This document shows, piece after piece, positions 50,331 through 63,034 of a DNA stretch of 64,000 nucleotides. The stretch covers positions 37,501-101,500 of the forward strand of contig CAJNDS010002710.1 in NCBI GenBank assembly GCA_905221605.1, read 5' to 3'. The first letter of the stretch is position 1. Each line of letters begins with the position of its first letter. A program made the translations under genes and the position numbers. This DNA is from Symbiodinium natans. Taxonomy: Eukaryota > Sar > Dinophyceae > Suessiales > Symbiodiniaceae. The notes below the pieces were generated by a model that saw nothing but the letters and a program-made list of their open reading frames with translations, was not told where the DNA came from and ran no database searches.

Positions 50331-53120
50331 GGATTAGGGTTTTGCGTTTAAGGTTGGGGTTAGGGTTTAGGGTTTTGGGTTCAGGGATTAGGGTTTACGG
50401 TTTAGGGTTTGGGCTGGAGGGCCTGGGAAGTCCAACAGACGCTCCACCCCTAATCACCTCCCCTTAACACTAATCCCCCCCCCTAATTTGAAATAGTATT
50501 TTCCTCGGACCCTCGGTACCCAGCCCAATACTAAACCGGTTCGAGAATCGGGGGGGGGGGGTTGAGGGGCCTCCCCCCCTAGACCCCCCTAATTTTAAAT
50601 AATTTCCGGCCAGACCGAATTTCAGAATTAGGGAGAGGGGGGTTAGTAATTATTGGGGGGACGCATTTAAACTCTAAACCATTGATGCTCAACAAGCTAG
50701 GCAGATCGGAGCGCCACGGCGCATTCAAGAGTTTCCCTTTCCCAGCGGGAAAGGGCAGTGGGCTGAGCCCGGAGAAAAAGAGATCGCATGGCCTCTTCAC
50801 TGACACGTTAACCCTAAACCCTCCACCCTAAACCCCAAAACCCCAAGCCCTGACCCATAAACCCTAGACCCTAAACTCTGAAGCCAAAACCCTAAACCCT
50901 AACCACTTACACCTCAACCCTACACCCTCAACCCCAAAGCCCAAACCTCACACCCTAATCCCTAATCCCTACCCGAAGCCCTGCGACCTCAAGTCTTTGA
51001 GTGGGCTGACGAAGCAAGCGGCTGTAACAAAGGCATTATGGTTTTGGGTTGAGGGTTGGGGTTAGGGTGTAGGGTTTTGGGTTCAGGGACTAGGGTTTAC
51101 GGTTTAGGGTTTGGGCTTGGAGGTCAGCTGCGCGCGCAAAGCACCTGCGCACGTGCAAGAGTAGCAAAAAGCTGCTCGCGAGAGCCGGATTAGGGTTTAG
51201 CCTTTGGGTTAGGGTTTAGGTTTTTGGAGTAGGGTTCGAGGATTCTGGAGTTTGAGCTGGAGGGCCTAGGAAGCCCAACCCTGGAGACGCCCTCAAGCCT
51301 CCACCCTAAACCGTCGACGCTCTCCAAGGCAAGCAGCACCGAAGCGCATTCAAGAGTTCAAAGGCAGTGGGCTGAGCCCGGAGAAAAAGAGATCGCATGG
51401 CCTCGTCACTGACACGTTAACCCTAAACCCTCCACCCTAAACCCCAAATCCCCAAGCCCTGACCCATAAACCCTAGACCCTACCCAAACCCTAAACCCTA
51501 ACCACTTACCCCTCAACTCTACACCCTCAACCCCAAAGCCCAAACCTCACACCCTAATCCCTAATCCCTGAACCCGAAGCCCTGCGACCTCAAGTCTTTG
51601 AGTGGGCTGACGAAGCAAGTGGCTGTAACAAAGGCATTATGGTTTTGGGTTGAGGGTTGGGGTTAGGGTGTAGGGTTTTGGGTGCAGGGACTAGGTTTTA
51701 CGGTTTAGGGTTTGGGCTGGAGTGCGCACGCACAAGAGTAGCCAAAAGCTGCTCGCGAGAGCTGGCAGGGTTGGAGGATTTTGGTGTTTGGGCTAGAGGG
51801 CCTAGGAAGCCCAACCCTGGAGACGCCCTCAAGCCTCCATCCCAAACCGTCGACGCTCTACAAGGCAAGCAGCACGGGAGCGCGCATTCAAGAGTTCGAA
51901 AAATTTCCAGCCGGAAAGAGCAGTGGGTTGAGCCCGGAGAAAAAGGGATCGCGTGGCCTCTTCACTGAAGCCCTGACCCCTAAACCCTAGACCCTAAACC
52001 ATAAAGCCCATACCCTAAACCCTAACCTCTAACCTCTCAACCCTACACCCTCAACCCTAAAGCCCCGACTTCAAGTATTTGAGTGGGCTGACAGGCGTAG
52101 AAAGTAATTGTAACAAAGGGATTATGGCATTGGGTTGAGGGTTGGGGCTAGGGTGTAGGGTTTTGGGTTCAGGGATGAGAGTTTACGGTTTAGGCTTTGG
52201 GCTGGAGGGCCTATAGGAAGCCCAACCCGCAGAGCGCCTCCCTCTGCGCGCATTCAGTATGCGCGCGTTAAAGATAAAGAGTTCGAACAAATCCCAGCCG
52301 AGGCATCTATCGCGTGGCATCTTCACTGACACGTTAACCGTAAATCCTACACCCTAAACCCCAAGCCCTGACCTCTAAACCCTAGACCCTAAACCCTAAA
52401 GTCCAAACCCTAAACCCTAACCACTAACCCCTCAACCCTACACCCTCAACACTTTGTAATACAAATTGGGTTAGGGTGTAGGTTTTGGGTTCAGGGATTA
52501 AGGTTTACGGTTTAGGGTTTGGGCTGGAGAGCCTAGGATGGCCCGACGCTGGAGACGCCCTGAACCCTAAACCCTAAACCGCCTACGAGCCAAGCAGTGC
52601 CAGGACGGCAGCGCCTTGCAGGCACTTATCAAAGAGTTCGAGAAAATCCCATTCCGGGATATGGAGGGACCAGGGATCGCATGGTACTTTCACAGGACAC
52701 GTTGACCCTAAACCCTACACCCTAAACCCCGAAACCCCAACCCCTGACCCCTAAAACCTAGACCCTAAAGCCTAAACCCTAAACCCTAACCACTGACCCC
52801 TAAACCCTAGACCCTAAACCCTAAAGCCCAAACCCTAAGCCCTAACCACTGACCCCTAAACCCTAGACCCTAAACCCTAAAGCCCCAACCTCACACCCTA
52901 GACCTTAATCCCTAAACCCGCCATGCGACCTCAGGTCTTCAAGTAAAACTCACAAGTCTGCCGGCGTGGCCCACTGCGTGACACCGGTCAGGGTATTGCA
53001 CCAATACCAATGGCCCGGCCGTGAACCTCAGATCTTACTTCAAGTTTGCTCCAAAGCTGAGTCGGGCCCATAACCCCCTCAAGAGATTATATAGGGCACC
53101 TAGCTCCCCAAACTCCCCAC
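50331..53120. repeat. Mosaic of degenerate telomere-like sequence and duplicated units
   Basis: A unit of about 600 bp recurs: GTCTTTGAGTGGGCTGACGA ends its landmark near 51008 and 51609, with a diverged third copy near 52090. AGCCCGGAGAAAAAGAGATC occurs near 50766 and 51374, with a variant near 51932. Between landmarks lie CCCTAAA- and TTTAGGG-derived stretches, heavily mutated. Confidence 0.8.
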
Positions 53121-54051
53121 CCAGAACCAGCAGCACCAGTAGGGCTTAGGGTTTCGGGTTTAGGGCTTAAGGGTTTAAGAACCACTGAGGTTGCGTGACT
53201 TGGTTAAGGGTTAAGAGTTTAGGTTTAGGGTTTGGGGTTTAGGGCTGTCAAGGCTCCCCAATTGAAGCCAAAGAGTAATTCTTATGGAGCGTTGGGCGCT
53301 ATTTTGGGCCAGGATCCATGAAGGCTGTAAATGCTGAAGGATTTGGGCTCAGGACTTTGGGGTTTAGGACTTCACCCAAAACGAAACGCACGCCAGGAGC
53401 AGCCCAGATACATTGACTAAAGCTTCCCCTAAACCCTAAACCCTAAACCCTAAACCCTAAACCCTAAACCCTAAACCCTAAACCCCAAGCCCCAAGCCCC
53501 AAACCCTGAACCCTAACCCTAACCCCAACCCCAAACCATTCAGTATGGAGGAAGCCTCGAGGCCTGAGTTCTAACCCTCCCCCAGCCCCCGTTGTGAGGA
53601 ACAGGGTTTAGGGTTTAGGATTTGGGGTTTAGGGTTTAGGGTTTGGGGTTTGGGGTGTGCCCTCGACCCTCAACCCAAAACCTTCAACCCTAACCCCAAA
53701 ATCCCGGACCCTCGCCCCTAAACCCTACACCCCAAACCACAGCAGCAGCACCAGTAGGGCTTAGGGTTTAGGGTTTAGGGTTTCGGGTTTAGGGCTTAAG
53801 GGTTTAAGAACCACTGAGGTTGCGTGACTTGGTTTAGGGTTAAGAGTTTAGGGTTTGGGGTTTAGGGCTGTCAGGCCTGAGTTCTAACCCTCCCCCAGCC
53901 CCCGTTGTGAGGAACAGGGTTTCGGGTTTAGGGTTTGGGGTTTAGGGTTTGGGGTTTAGGGTTTGGGGTTTGGGGTGTGCCCTCGACCCTCAACCCAAAA
54001 CCTTCAACCCTAACCCCAAAATCCCGGACCCTCGCCCCTAAACCCTGTAGG
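53121..54051. repeat. Duplicated unit of about 600 bp with telomere-type arrays
   Basis: AACCACTGAGGTTGCGTGAC occurs near 53181 and 53810, and CCCCCGTTGTGAGGAACAGG near 53586 and 53900. A CCCTAAA array lies at 53427-53540. Confidence 0.85.
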
Positions 54052-54330
54052 GCTTGGTCTACGGTGCTTCAATGTCGATGTTTGACTGTCTTGGGAAAGC
54101 TGGGCGGGGAGAAACCAAGGGTTCGATGCCGGGACACGGGATTCAACGAGTCTCCAAGTGGCGAAAGCAGCGCTCATCATAGCCAGGGCAACGCGTTGGG
54201 CTTCCTTGCAGAATGGTTGGGCAGCAGAATGCTAAACACCAATGTATCAGGGTTTCGGGCAGCAAACAGTCTTAGCAAGTGTGTTATTCTGCCAAAGTTC
54301 TTCGCGTGAGCGAGCAGTCGGATACGGCGT
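54052..54330. other. Unassigned sequence
   Basis: A GGTTCGATGCC box near 54119 resembles a Pol III B box, but no tRNA fold accompanies it. Confidence 0.4.
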
Positions 54331-54560
54331 AGAGCGAAGCAAAGTCGATGACGATGAAGAAGTACGCGGCGTAGAGCGAGGCAAAGCCGAGGACCATGAA
54401 GATGTGTCCGGCACGGAGCGAGGCAAAGCCGAGGACCATGAAGACGCGCCGGCCACGGAGCGAGGCAAAGTCGAGGACCATGAAGACTGGTCTGGCATGG
54501 ATGAAGACGGGTCTGGCATGGAGCGAGGCAAAGTCGAGGACCATGAAGACGGGTCTGGCA
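54331..54560. repeat. Minisatellite, about 45-bp units
   Basis: GAGCGAGGCAAAG(C/T)CGAGGACCATGAAGA is repeated about five times. Plus and minus frames both stay open (a 312-codon plus frame runs from 54242 to 55180), so a repeat-rich exon is possible but unproven. Confidence 0.8.
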
Positions 54561-55690
54561 TGGAGTGGCGGCGATTCCAACGATTCACACGCTCCGAACT
54601 GTTCCACCCAGTGGCATTCCAAGAAGAGTCAGCATGCCAGGAAGAGTCTGAGGAGGTACGCCAGGAAGAGTCGGCATTCCACGCAGAGTCGGCGTCACGG
54701 CGGTCCTGCCACTGCTGCACGCGCCTCCATCGGCGCTCCCAACGACTGAACTCCATGGACGAGTCCGACATCGAAAGAGACACGCACAAGAAAGAGGTAA
54801 AGGTGGACAAAAACTTGGGCAACAAATGCCTGCGATGGCAAAACAAGACAAGGGAACAGGTGGAGCACAGCACGCGCAATGAGAAAGTTTCAGAAGTACG
54901 TGCATACTCAGGGAACCCACAACGTCTGACGGCACTCCTGCTTCTGAGGGTGGGGCAAACACCATGCACTTTGGGAGGGGGTCGCCAAAAGGAAGAGTGT
55001 GTCAAACACAGCAAGCAGAGGCGATGTCAGTCCTATATTTCACCCATACATAGCTTCCACACGTTGCAAGTTTTCAAAGGGCCAGCGTGTGCAACGCAAA
55101 CCCTTAGCAGCCCAGATACTTGCCCCACTACCCGGGCTGGGATGTCTGCAATATGTACCTCGCAGTCTGTAACGAGTTAGAAATTTACAGCATTGCAGCT
55201 GAACTGCACCAGAGCTACTTCTGGTACCCAGCAAGAAAAACAAAAGAGAGACTAAGGCTGCCCATATGTGAGACAGGAACCTTTATGATATGTTCGCCTC
55301 GGCTTCCAACCATTTTGCGTCTAGAGCTAGAGCCAGCAGACCATGACCTGGTTTCCTTCCCTCCTCTCTGACTCACCCCCCCTCCTCCCGCCCTGTGGGA
55401 CCTGCCAAAACCACTTGGAGGCGCTGCAACCCTCTAAAACCTCCCTGGGACACTTTCTTGGCACCATTTCTGGTGTTCGCCTGGGACTGTCCTTGAACCT
55501 TCCTGGGAGAGCCCTGGAACAGACGCTGCACCCCGCTGCAGGCCGGACCAGCTGCCGAGGCGGCGCGCGCAAGCGTTTGCAATTATTAACAGTAATAGAA
55601 CTTTCTTGTCTTTATCGCCGCCACTATTAGCTATGTCCCTATATGGGAACGTTTTACACATGCGTGGTAAGAGAGGAATACAAACATCAT
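54561..55690. other. Open but unidentified sequence
   Basis: The long plus frame continues to 55180 with GAAGAGTC-type short repeats. No family motif was seen. Confidence 0.35.
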
Positions 55691-55699
55691 CAATTTTTC

Positions 55700-57070
55700 A
55701 TAGGGCGTCGCGAACCTATGTTTTGGCCCTAGATTGAGGCTTTGTGAAGGCCAAAAATGATCAAACATCACTAAAAAATGCCATTTGGGTGGTTTCCAGG
55801 GCCGCCAAACTAGCCAAAATCCCTATGTTTTGGCCGTAGATTGAGGGTTTGTGAAAGCAAAAAATGGTCAAAAATCAGTAAAAATTGGAATTTGGGTGGT
55901 TTCCAAGACTTTGAAGACGCAAAATACCCAGACACCGGGCGTCGCGAAAATATCTACCCTGTAACACCGGGCGTCGCGAAAATATCTACGAAAATATCCA
56001 CCCTGTCACACCGGGCGTCGCGCACCAGGCCATTGGATGGGGACTTTGAAGGCGTACAATTCCCAGAAATCACCAACACTTACCCTGTAACACCGGGCGT
56101 CGCGAAAATATCTACATAGAAATTGTATGGGGTTCGTGTCCGGAGTTTTGTACGTTGTTTTGCTTTTGGCTGAATTTTTGCTGAAAACACCTGCTTTTTC
56201 AGCATTTTTTCAACCCCTCGAAAAGGGTTGGGGGGGGTAATTGCTCGAAATCACAAAAAAATGCCATTTGGGTGGTTTCCAAGGCCGCCAAACTAGCCAA
56301 AATCCCTATGTTTTGGTGCTAGATTAGGGCTTGTGAAAGCCAAGAATTGCAAAAAATCATTAAAATTGCAATTTGGAGAGTTTTCAAGGCTGCCAAATGA
56401 GCCCAAATCCCTATGTTTTGGCCTTAGGTGGAGGATTTGTGAACGCCAAAATGGTCAAAAATCACTAAAAATTGCCATTTCGCTGGTTTCCAAAGTCGCC
56501 AAATTAGCCAAAATTCATATGTTTTGGCTCTAGATTGAGGGTTTGTGAAGGCCTAAAATTGCACTAAATCACAAAAAATACCATTTGGGTGGTTTCCCAG
56601 GCCGCCAAACTAGCCGAAATCCCTATGTTTTGGCCCTGGCTTGAGGGTTTGTGAAAGCCAAAAATGGTCAAAAAGCACAAACAGCACATTATTGTCATTT
56701 GGGCGGTTTTCAAGGCCGCCAAATGAGTCAAAATCCCTATGTTTTGCCCTAAATATGTTTTGCCCTAAGTTGAGGCTTTGTGAAGGCCAAAAATGATCAA
56801 AAATCACTAAAAAAATACCATTTGGGTGGTTTCCAGGGCCGCCAAACTAGCCAAAATCCCTATGTTTTGGCCGTAGCTTGAGGGTTGTGAAAGCAAAAAA
56901 TTGTCAAAAATCACTAAAAATTGGAATTGGGGTGGTTTCCAAGGCCGCCAAACTAGCCAAAATCCCTAGGTTTTGGCCGTAGATTGAGGGTTTGTGAAAG
57001 CAATAAATGATCAACAATCACTAAAAACTGTCATTTGTGTGGTTTCCACAGCCTCCAAACGCGCCAATGT
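55700..57070. repeat. Dispersed tandem units of about 105-120 bp
   Basis: Units share CCCTATGTTTTGGCC, GAGGGTTTGTGAAAGC and TTGGGTGGTTTCCAAGGCCG. About nine diverged copies. Confidence 0.85.
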
Positions 57071-57425
57071 CGCGAAAATATCCGCAAACATATCCACCCT
57101 GCAACACCGGGCGTCGCGAAAATATCTATTCTGTCACACCGGGCGTCGCGAAAATATCTACCCTGTTACACCAGGCGTCGCGAAAATATCTGCCCTTTCA
57201 CGCGGGCGTCGCGCATTAGGCTATCGGATAGGACTTTGAAGGCGCAAAATACCAAGAGATCACAGATACATACCCTGTAACACCGGGCGTCGCGAAAATA
57301 TCTACGAAAATATCCACCCTGTCACACCGGGCGTCGCGCATCGGGCCATTGGATGGGGACTTTGAAGGCGTAAAATTCCCAGAAATCACCAATACTTACC
57401 CTGTGACACCGGGCGTCGCGCATCT
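55936..57425. repeat. Short direct repeat CACCGGGCGTCGCGAAAATA, about 11 copies in three clusters
   Basis: Copies of a 30-bp unit (CACCGGGCGTCGCGAAAATA plus TCTACCCTGT) lie at 55936-56115, 57100-57215 and 57280-57425. They are interleaved with the 105-120 bp units and with a duplicated ATTGGATGGGGACTTTGAAG segment. Confidence 0.85.
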
Positions 57426-58426
57426 GGTTTTTTTTTTTTCTAATTTCTCCCCATTGAGGCCAACCGGGGGTTTCAGTAGTTTGAATAGTTTGAATAGTTT
57501 GAAGAGATTGAATAGATTGAATAGTTTGAATAGTTTGAATAGTTTGGGGCCCCAGGCCGGGCCCCCAAACTATTCAAACTGTTCAAACCCCTCCCATCTC
57601 CTCCCAGGGACCCCCCTAAACTATTCAAACTATTCTAACCTCCCTTCTCCTCCCAGGGACCCCCCAAAACTATTCAAACTATTCAAACTATTCAAACTAT
57701 TCAAACTATTCAAACTATTCAAACTATTCAAACTATTCAAACTATTCAAACTATTCAAACCCCCGGGTTTGAATAGCTTGAATAGTTTGAATAGTTTAGG
57801 GCCCCAGGCCGGACCACCAAACTATTCAAACTATTCAAACCTCCCCCTTTTTTCCCAGGGACCCCCCAAAACTATTCAAACTATTCAAACTATTCAAACT
57901 ATTCAAACCCCCAGGGTTTGAATAGTTTGAATAGTTTGGATAGTTTAGGGCCCCAGGCCGGACCCCCAAACTATTCAAACTATTCAAACACACCCCCTCC
58001 TCTCCTCCCAGGGACCCCCCAAAACTATTCAAACTATTCAAACTATTCTAACTATTCAAACCCCCAGGGTTTGAATAGTTTGAATAGTTTAGGGCCCCAG
58101 GCCGGACCCCCAAACTATTCAAACTATTCAAACCCCCCCCCCTCCTCTCCTCCCAGGGACCCCCCAAAACTATTCAAACTATTCAAACTATTCAAACTAT
58201 TCAAACTATTCAAAAACCCCCGGGGTTTGAATAGTTTGAATAGTTTGGATAGTTTAGGGCCCCAGTTCGGACCCCCAAACTATTCAAACTATTCAGACCC
58301 CCCCCCTCCTCTCCTCCCAGGGACCCCCCAAAACTATTCAAACTATTCAAACTATTCAAACTATTCAAACTATTCAAACCCCCAGGGTTTGAATAGTTCG
58401 AATAGTTTGGATAGTTTAGGGCCCCA
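57426..58426. repeat. Dyad satellite of the 9-mer ACTATTCAA / TTGAATAGT
   Basis: Blocks of TTGAATAGT on one side of GGGCCCCAGGCCGG and ACTATTCAA on the other alternate about six times with GGGACCCCCC spacers, giving large inverted repeats of roughly 150-170 bp. Open frames across it (NYSNYSN, LFKLFK) are artefacts of the period. Confidence 0.95.
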
Positions 58427-58526
58427 NNNNNNNNNNNNNNNNNNNNNNNNNNNNNNNNNNNNNNNNNNNNNNNNNNNNNNNNNNNNNNNNNNNNNNNNNN
58501 NNNNNNNNNNNNNNNNNNNNNNNNNN
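58427..58526. other. Assembly gap (100 N)
   Basis: One hundred unknown bases directly after the dyad satellite. The satellite probably continues into the gap. Confidence 1.
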
Positions 58527-59340
58527 TTTTTTGAGAGAAAGGCAGTAACCACAGAATTGACGAGATTTCGGGCCTAGGGTAATGGACGGAAGGTTTCTAC
58601 AAAGAAAGGGTCTAACCGAGTCTAACCACAGAACTTGACGAATTTGGTGTGTAGGGTTTAGCCGAAGGTTTTTGAAGAGAAAGGGTCTAACCGACGCGCT
58701 TTTCTATACCGTATTGTTTTTACAAAACCCACAGAAGCTACCTGAAACTAAATTGCACAACGTTCGTTTCGGTTGCTTCTTTATGTTTGCTGTCTTTGTT
58801 GAATAAGTTGTTCTTTCCGTAGACCTTGCGCTATTTCTCTTTTCTCAATGCATTTTGTTTTGTTGTTGCAGAACCACAAACTCTAATCGAAACTAAGTTG
58901 ATCAACTTCAATTCATTTTTTCTCTGAAAAAATGGTGTTTTCAATAGCCTTGTGCTGCTGTTCAATGCGTTTTGTTTTGTTATTGTAGTATGAGCCACAG
59001 AATTCAATCAAAAGTCATGTGTCTAGGTCATGTGAAAGCTCTTTTATCTCTGTGTAGGTAATGAATGCCCTTGCCTCTTCTGAAAAGGGGTCCTCCAAGG
59101 GAATGACAGAGCTCCTTATTTACACCTTATGAAAAAGCCTTTCTCCTACTTGAAGAAGTGTTTACTAGAAAGAGAGAGGAGATCTTCCATTTCCTCGAGA
59201 GACAGATCTTTCACTGAAAAAGAATACAGGAGGACTTTCATGTCCCAGTAGGAGAGAGAGGACATCGTTCATGTCCAGTTTTCATTTCCTATAAAGGAGA
59301 GGGGGGAGGGCCGGGGGGGGGGGGGTGGGTGGCTCAAATA
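58527..59340. other. Unassigned sequence with a short duplication
   Basis: GAAAGGGTCTAACCGA with CACAGAA(CT)TTGACGA occurs twice within 58530-58700. CAATGCATTTTGTTTTGTTG and a variant occur near 58848 and 58965. No gene was recognised. Confidence 0.45.
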
Positions 59341-60795
59341 GGGTTTATTTGGAAGCTAAGGCTCGGGTTTTGCCCATGGCAAAGAGAAGATGGTATTCGT
59401 CTTCATCTTTCCTATCCTTCTTGTCTTTCTTCTCTCTTGTTCGTTTCCCTTTGAAACAAAAACCCAAAGGAAGAACAATGAAAATGAAAGGAACTCGCTT
59501 TCTTTTTCCGTTTGGGAACAATGAAAAGAACCGAGGAGATAAGGCGAGAGGAGGCATATGCTGAAGCATGGAGAGGGGCCACGGGCAAGCAGCTAACCCC
59601 GCTCACGTTCCCAACCATTGAAAAAGGATAAGAAAGGACAAGGGCCTCCATTCCCCTCTTATGTTTTCCTTGTGCTTTTTGTCGTTGAAGAGGACGGAGA
59701 GAGAAGGAGGAGGAGAAATAGACAGGATCGCATTTTTAATGGGAAGAGCAAAGACAACAATGGAGGAGAGATGAATAATGGATAAGGAAAGACAAAACAA
59801 GGCACAGAGAAGATGGGACTCTTCTTTATCGATCCTCTCTCCCTTATCTCTCCCTTCCCTTTTTCTTCTTGAAATAAGGAAAACGAAAAAGGAAGAATTA
59901 AGAGAACAACAAAGGAGAAGGGTAAGGAAAGGAAGCCGAGAAAAGGGATATGATGAAGTACGGCAAGGTCCACGCGCAAGAAGTCACCCTCTGCTTACCT
60001 TTCCCCTGCTTTATCATACAAGTTCCTTTCTTGTTTTCTAATCAGTTAAAAGGTAATAGATGGAGAGAGGGGAAAGGGAAGTGAGAGAGTAGAGATCACA
60101 AGGATGCCTTTGTTCTGGAAGCGTACTGCAAGGAATAGAAGAGACAAGAGGCAAGGGGAGGGACGGACAAAACAAGGCGCAAGAAGATGGCATTCCTCTA
60201 TATCTATCATCTCTCCCCTGTCCCTTTTGAATGAGAAAAAAACCTTTCTTGCTCTTCACAGATAGGTGTCATCCCTCCTCTTCAGGAAATCCCCTTTCCC
60301 TTATTTTGCTTTTTGAAGCGAATAAGAACAAGAACAGGTAGGAAGAGAGGAAAGGGAAATAATAAGTAAAGAGAGGAGCCCTTCAATCCCCCTCCCTGTC
60401 TCTTATGTTCTTTTCCTTCTTGGGGGGTATCGTTCTTTCTCCTTTGAAGATGCAGAAGACGATTGAAAAGGACACCCGTTCCATCGCCCCTATATATAGA
60501 GAGAGACATCATGAGCATCAGCTGGGTTTGCTGCCAATCCAAAACGGTGTCCCTTTAATCGCTTTCTGTGTGTCAAACGAGCAAAAGGGACACCCCTAAG
60601 TGCTTTCTTTTGGGATGTCTTTCTTTTTGCCTTGAAGACACAGCAAACGTAAAAAAGGACGCCTGCTTCCGTCGCGCATAGAGAGAGAGAGATAGAGAGA
60701 GACTGAGAATGAATGAGTGAGAGATAGAGATAGGGACAGGGAAAGAGAGCAAGATAAAGAAAGAACGAAAGAAAGAAAGATAGCGACAGGGATAC

Positions 60796-60831
<36 letters not shown>

Positions 60832-62680
60832 CTGTTCGGGGGCATCCTTTTTTCTCGCTTGAAGATGCAGAAAACGATCCAAAGGGACAGCCGTTCCATC
60901 GCCCATGGCAAAGAGAAGATGGTACCCGTCTTCATCTTTCCTATCCTTCTCCTCTTTCTTCTCTCTTGTTCGTTTCCCTTTGAAACAAAAACCCAAAGGA
61001 AGAACAATGAAAATGAAAGGAACTCGCTTTCTTTTTCCGTTTGGGAACAATCAAAAGAACCGAGGAGATAAGACGAGAGGAGGCATATGCTGAAGCATGG
61101 AGAGGGGCCACGGGCAAGCAGCCAACCCCCAACCATTGAAAAAGGATAAGAAAGGCCAGGGGCCTCCATTCTCTTTGTTTTTTTCCTTTTCTTGTGTTTT
61201 TTGTCTTTGAAGAGGGAGAGAGAAGGAGGAGGAGACATAGACAGGGTTGCATTTTTAACAGGAAGAGCAAAGACAAGAATAGAGAGATGAATAAAGGAGT
61301 AGGAAAGACAAAACAAGGCACAGAGAAGATGGGGGACTCTTCTTTATCGATCCTCTCTCCCTTATCTCTCCCTTCCCTTGTTCTTTTCGAAATAAGGAAA
61401 ACAAAAAGGAATTATGAAAACAGGAGAAGGGTAAGGAGAGGAACAGAAGAGATAGGCCAAGAAGAGGGATATGATGAAGTACGGCAAGGTCCACGCGCAA
61501 GGAGTCACCCTCTGCTTACCCTTCCCCTGCTTTATCATACAAGTTCCTTTCTTGTTTTTAATCAGTTAAAAGGTAATAGATGGAGAGAAGGGAAAGGGAA
61601 GTGAGAGGAGCGATCACAAGGATGCCATTTTTCTGGAAGCGTACTGCAAGGAATAGAAACAGGAAGCACAGAAGACGCATGAAAAGGACACCCGTTCCAT
61701 CGCCCCTATATATAGAGTGATAGCTGGGTTTGCTGCCAATCCAAAATGGTGTGCCTTTAATCGCTTTCTGTGTCTTCAAACGAGCAAAAGGGACACCCCT
61801 AAGTGTTATCTCTTGGGATGTCTTTCTTTTTGGCTTGAAGACACAGAAAACGTAAAAAGGACGCCTGCTTCCATCGCACATAGAGAGAGAGAGAGAGAGA
61901 GATATAGAGAGAGAGAGAGTGAGACTGGGAATGAATGAGTGAGAGATAGAGATAGGGACAGGGAAAGAGAGCAAGATAAAGAAAGAACGAAAGAAAGAAA
62001 GATAGCGACAGGGATACAGACAGAGAGAGAGTGCTTTTGTTCGGGGGCGTCCTTTTTCTCGCTTGAAGATGCAGAAAACGATCCACAGGCACAATCGTTC
62101 CATCGCCCATGGCAAAAAGAAGATGGTACTCGTCTTCATCTTTCCTCTCTTTCTCCTCTTTCTTCTCTCTTGCTCGTTTCCCTTTGAAACAAAAACCCAA
62201 AGGAAGAACAATGAAAATGAAAGGAACTCGCTTTCTTTTTCCGTTTGGGAACAATGAAAAGAACCGAGGAGATAAGGCGAGAGGAGGCATATGCTGAAGC
62301 ATGGAGAGGGGCCACGGGCAAGCAGCCAACCCCCAACCATTGAAAAAGGATAAGAAAGGCCAAGGGCCTCCATTCCCTTTGCTTTTTTCCTTTTCTTGTG
62401 TTTTTTGTCTTTGAAGAGGAGGGAGAGAGAAGGAGGAGGAGACATAGACAGGGTTGCATTTTTAACAGGAAGAGCAAAGGCAAGAATAGAGAGATGAATA
62501 AAGGAGCAGGAAAGACAAAACAAGGCACAGAGAAGATGGGACTCTTCTTTAGCGATCCTCTCTCCCATATCTCTCCCTTCCCTTTTTCTTTTCGAAATAA
62601 GGACAACAAAAATGACAAAAAGGATGAACCATGAAAAAAGGAGAAGGGTAAGGAAAGGAACAGAAGAGATAGGCCCTTGA
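59341..62680. repeat. Three segmental copies of a GA-rich unit, spaced 1.5 and 1.2 kb
   Basis: CCCATGGCAAAGAGAAGATG marks copies near 59374, 60902 and 62107 (one base changed in the last). The phrase TTTGAAACAAAAACCCAAAG is shared by all. GA microsatellites vary in length between copies (60678-60830, 61880-61925). Long frames on both strands are low-complexity and shared by all copies. Confidence 0.9.
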
Positions 62681-62789
62681 AATGGGTCTGAAATTTGCAG
62701 TCTCCCAGGAAGAGGGACTTTAAAACCTAGGAAAAATGATTTTTCCAGATTTTAAGGATTTGAAGGAATTTAAAGAGTTTGTGGGGGGG

Positions 62790-62925
62790 CGGAGCCGTGA
62801 CTCATTTCAGGCCCTGAGATGAGTCACTGTGTGTGTTGAGGGGGCACGGAGCCGTGACTCATTTCAGGCCCTGAAATGAGTCACTGCTTTCGTTGAGGGG
62901 GCACGGAGCCGTGACTCATTTCAGT
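62790..62925. repeat. Palindromic satellite, about 65-bp unit
   Basis: GTGACTCATTTCAGGCCC with TGAAATGAGTCAC forms a near-perfect dyad. Two full units and a partial, separated by GAGGGGGCACGGAGCC. Confidence 0.95.
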
Positions 62926-63020
62926 CCCAACTAATTGAAATAATTTAGATAAAATCCAGTCCCAACTAATTGAAATAATTTAGATAAAATTTGAATAATT
63001 TAAGTAATGTAAATAATTTC
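62926..63020. repeat. AT-rich TAATTTAAATAATTT-type repeat
   Basis: Includes a direct duplication of AATCCAGTCCCAACTAATTG-type sequence. The same AT-rich type closes the window. Confidence 0.8.
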
Positions 63021-63034
63021 GGGCCTGCAGAAAG

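Noticed and set aside
54100-54140. Pol III B-box-like GGTTCGATGCC
   Set aside because: No A box or cloverleaf upstream at the right distance.
55936-57425. Regularly recurring 30-mer suggested a CRISPR array
   Set aside because: The repeats are directly tandem or separated by other duplicated sequence, with no set of unique equal-length spacers and no cas genes. The context is eukaryotic.
57349-58577. Long open frames rich in NYSNYSN or LFKLFK
   Set aside because: They arise from a 9-bp period (three codons) and exist on both strands. One crosses the run of Ns.
60490-62618. Several 100-330 codon minus frames at 60.5-62.6 kb
   Set aside because: Low-complexity serine/leucine-rich translations of GA/CT-rich repeats, copied with the segmental triplication and open on both strands.
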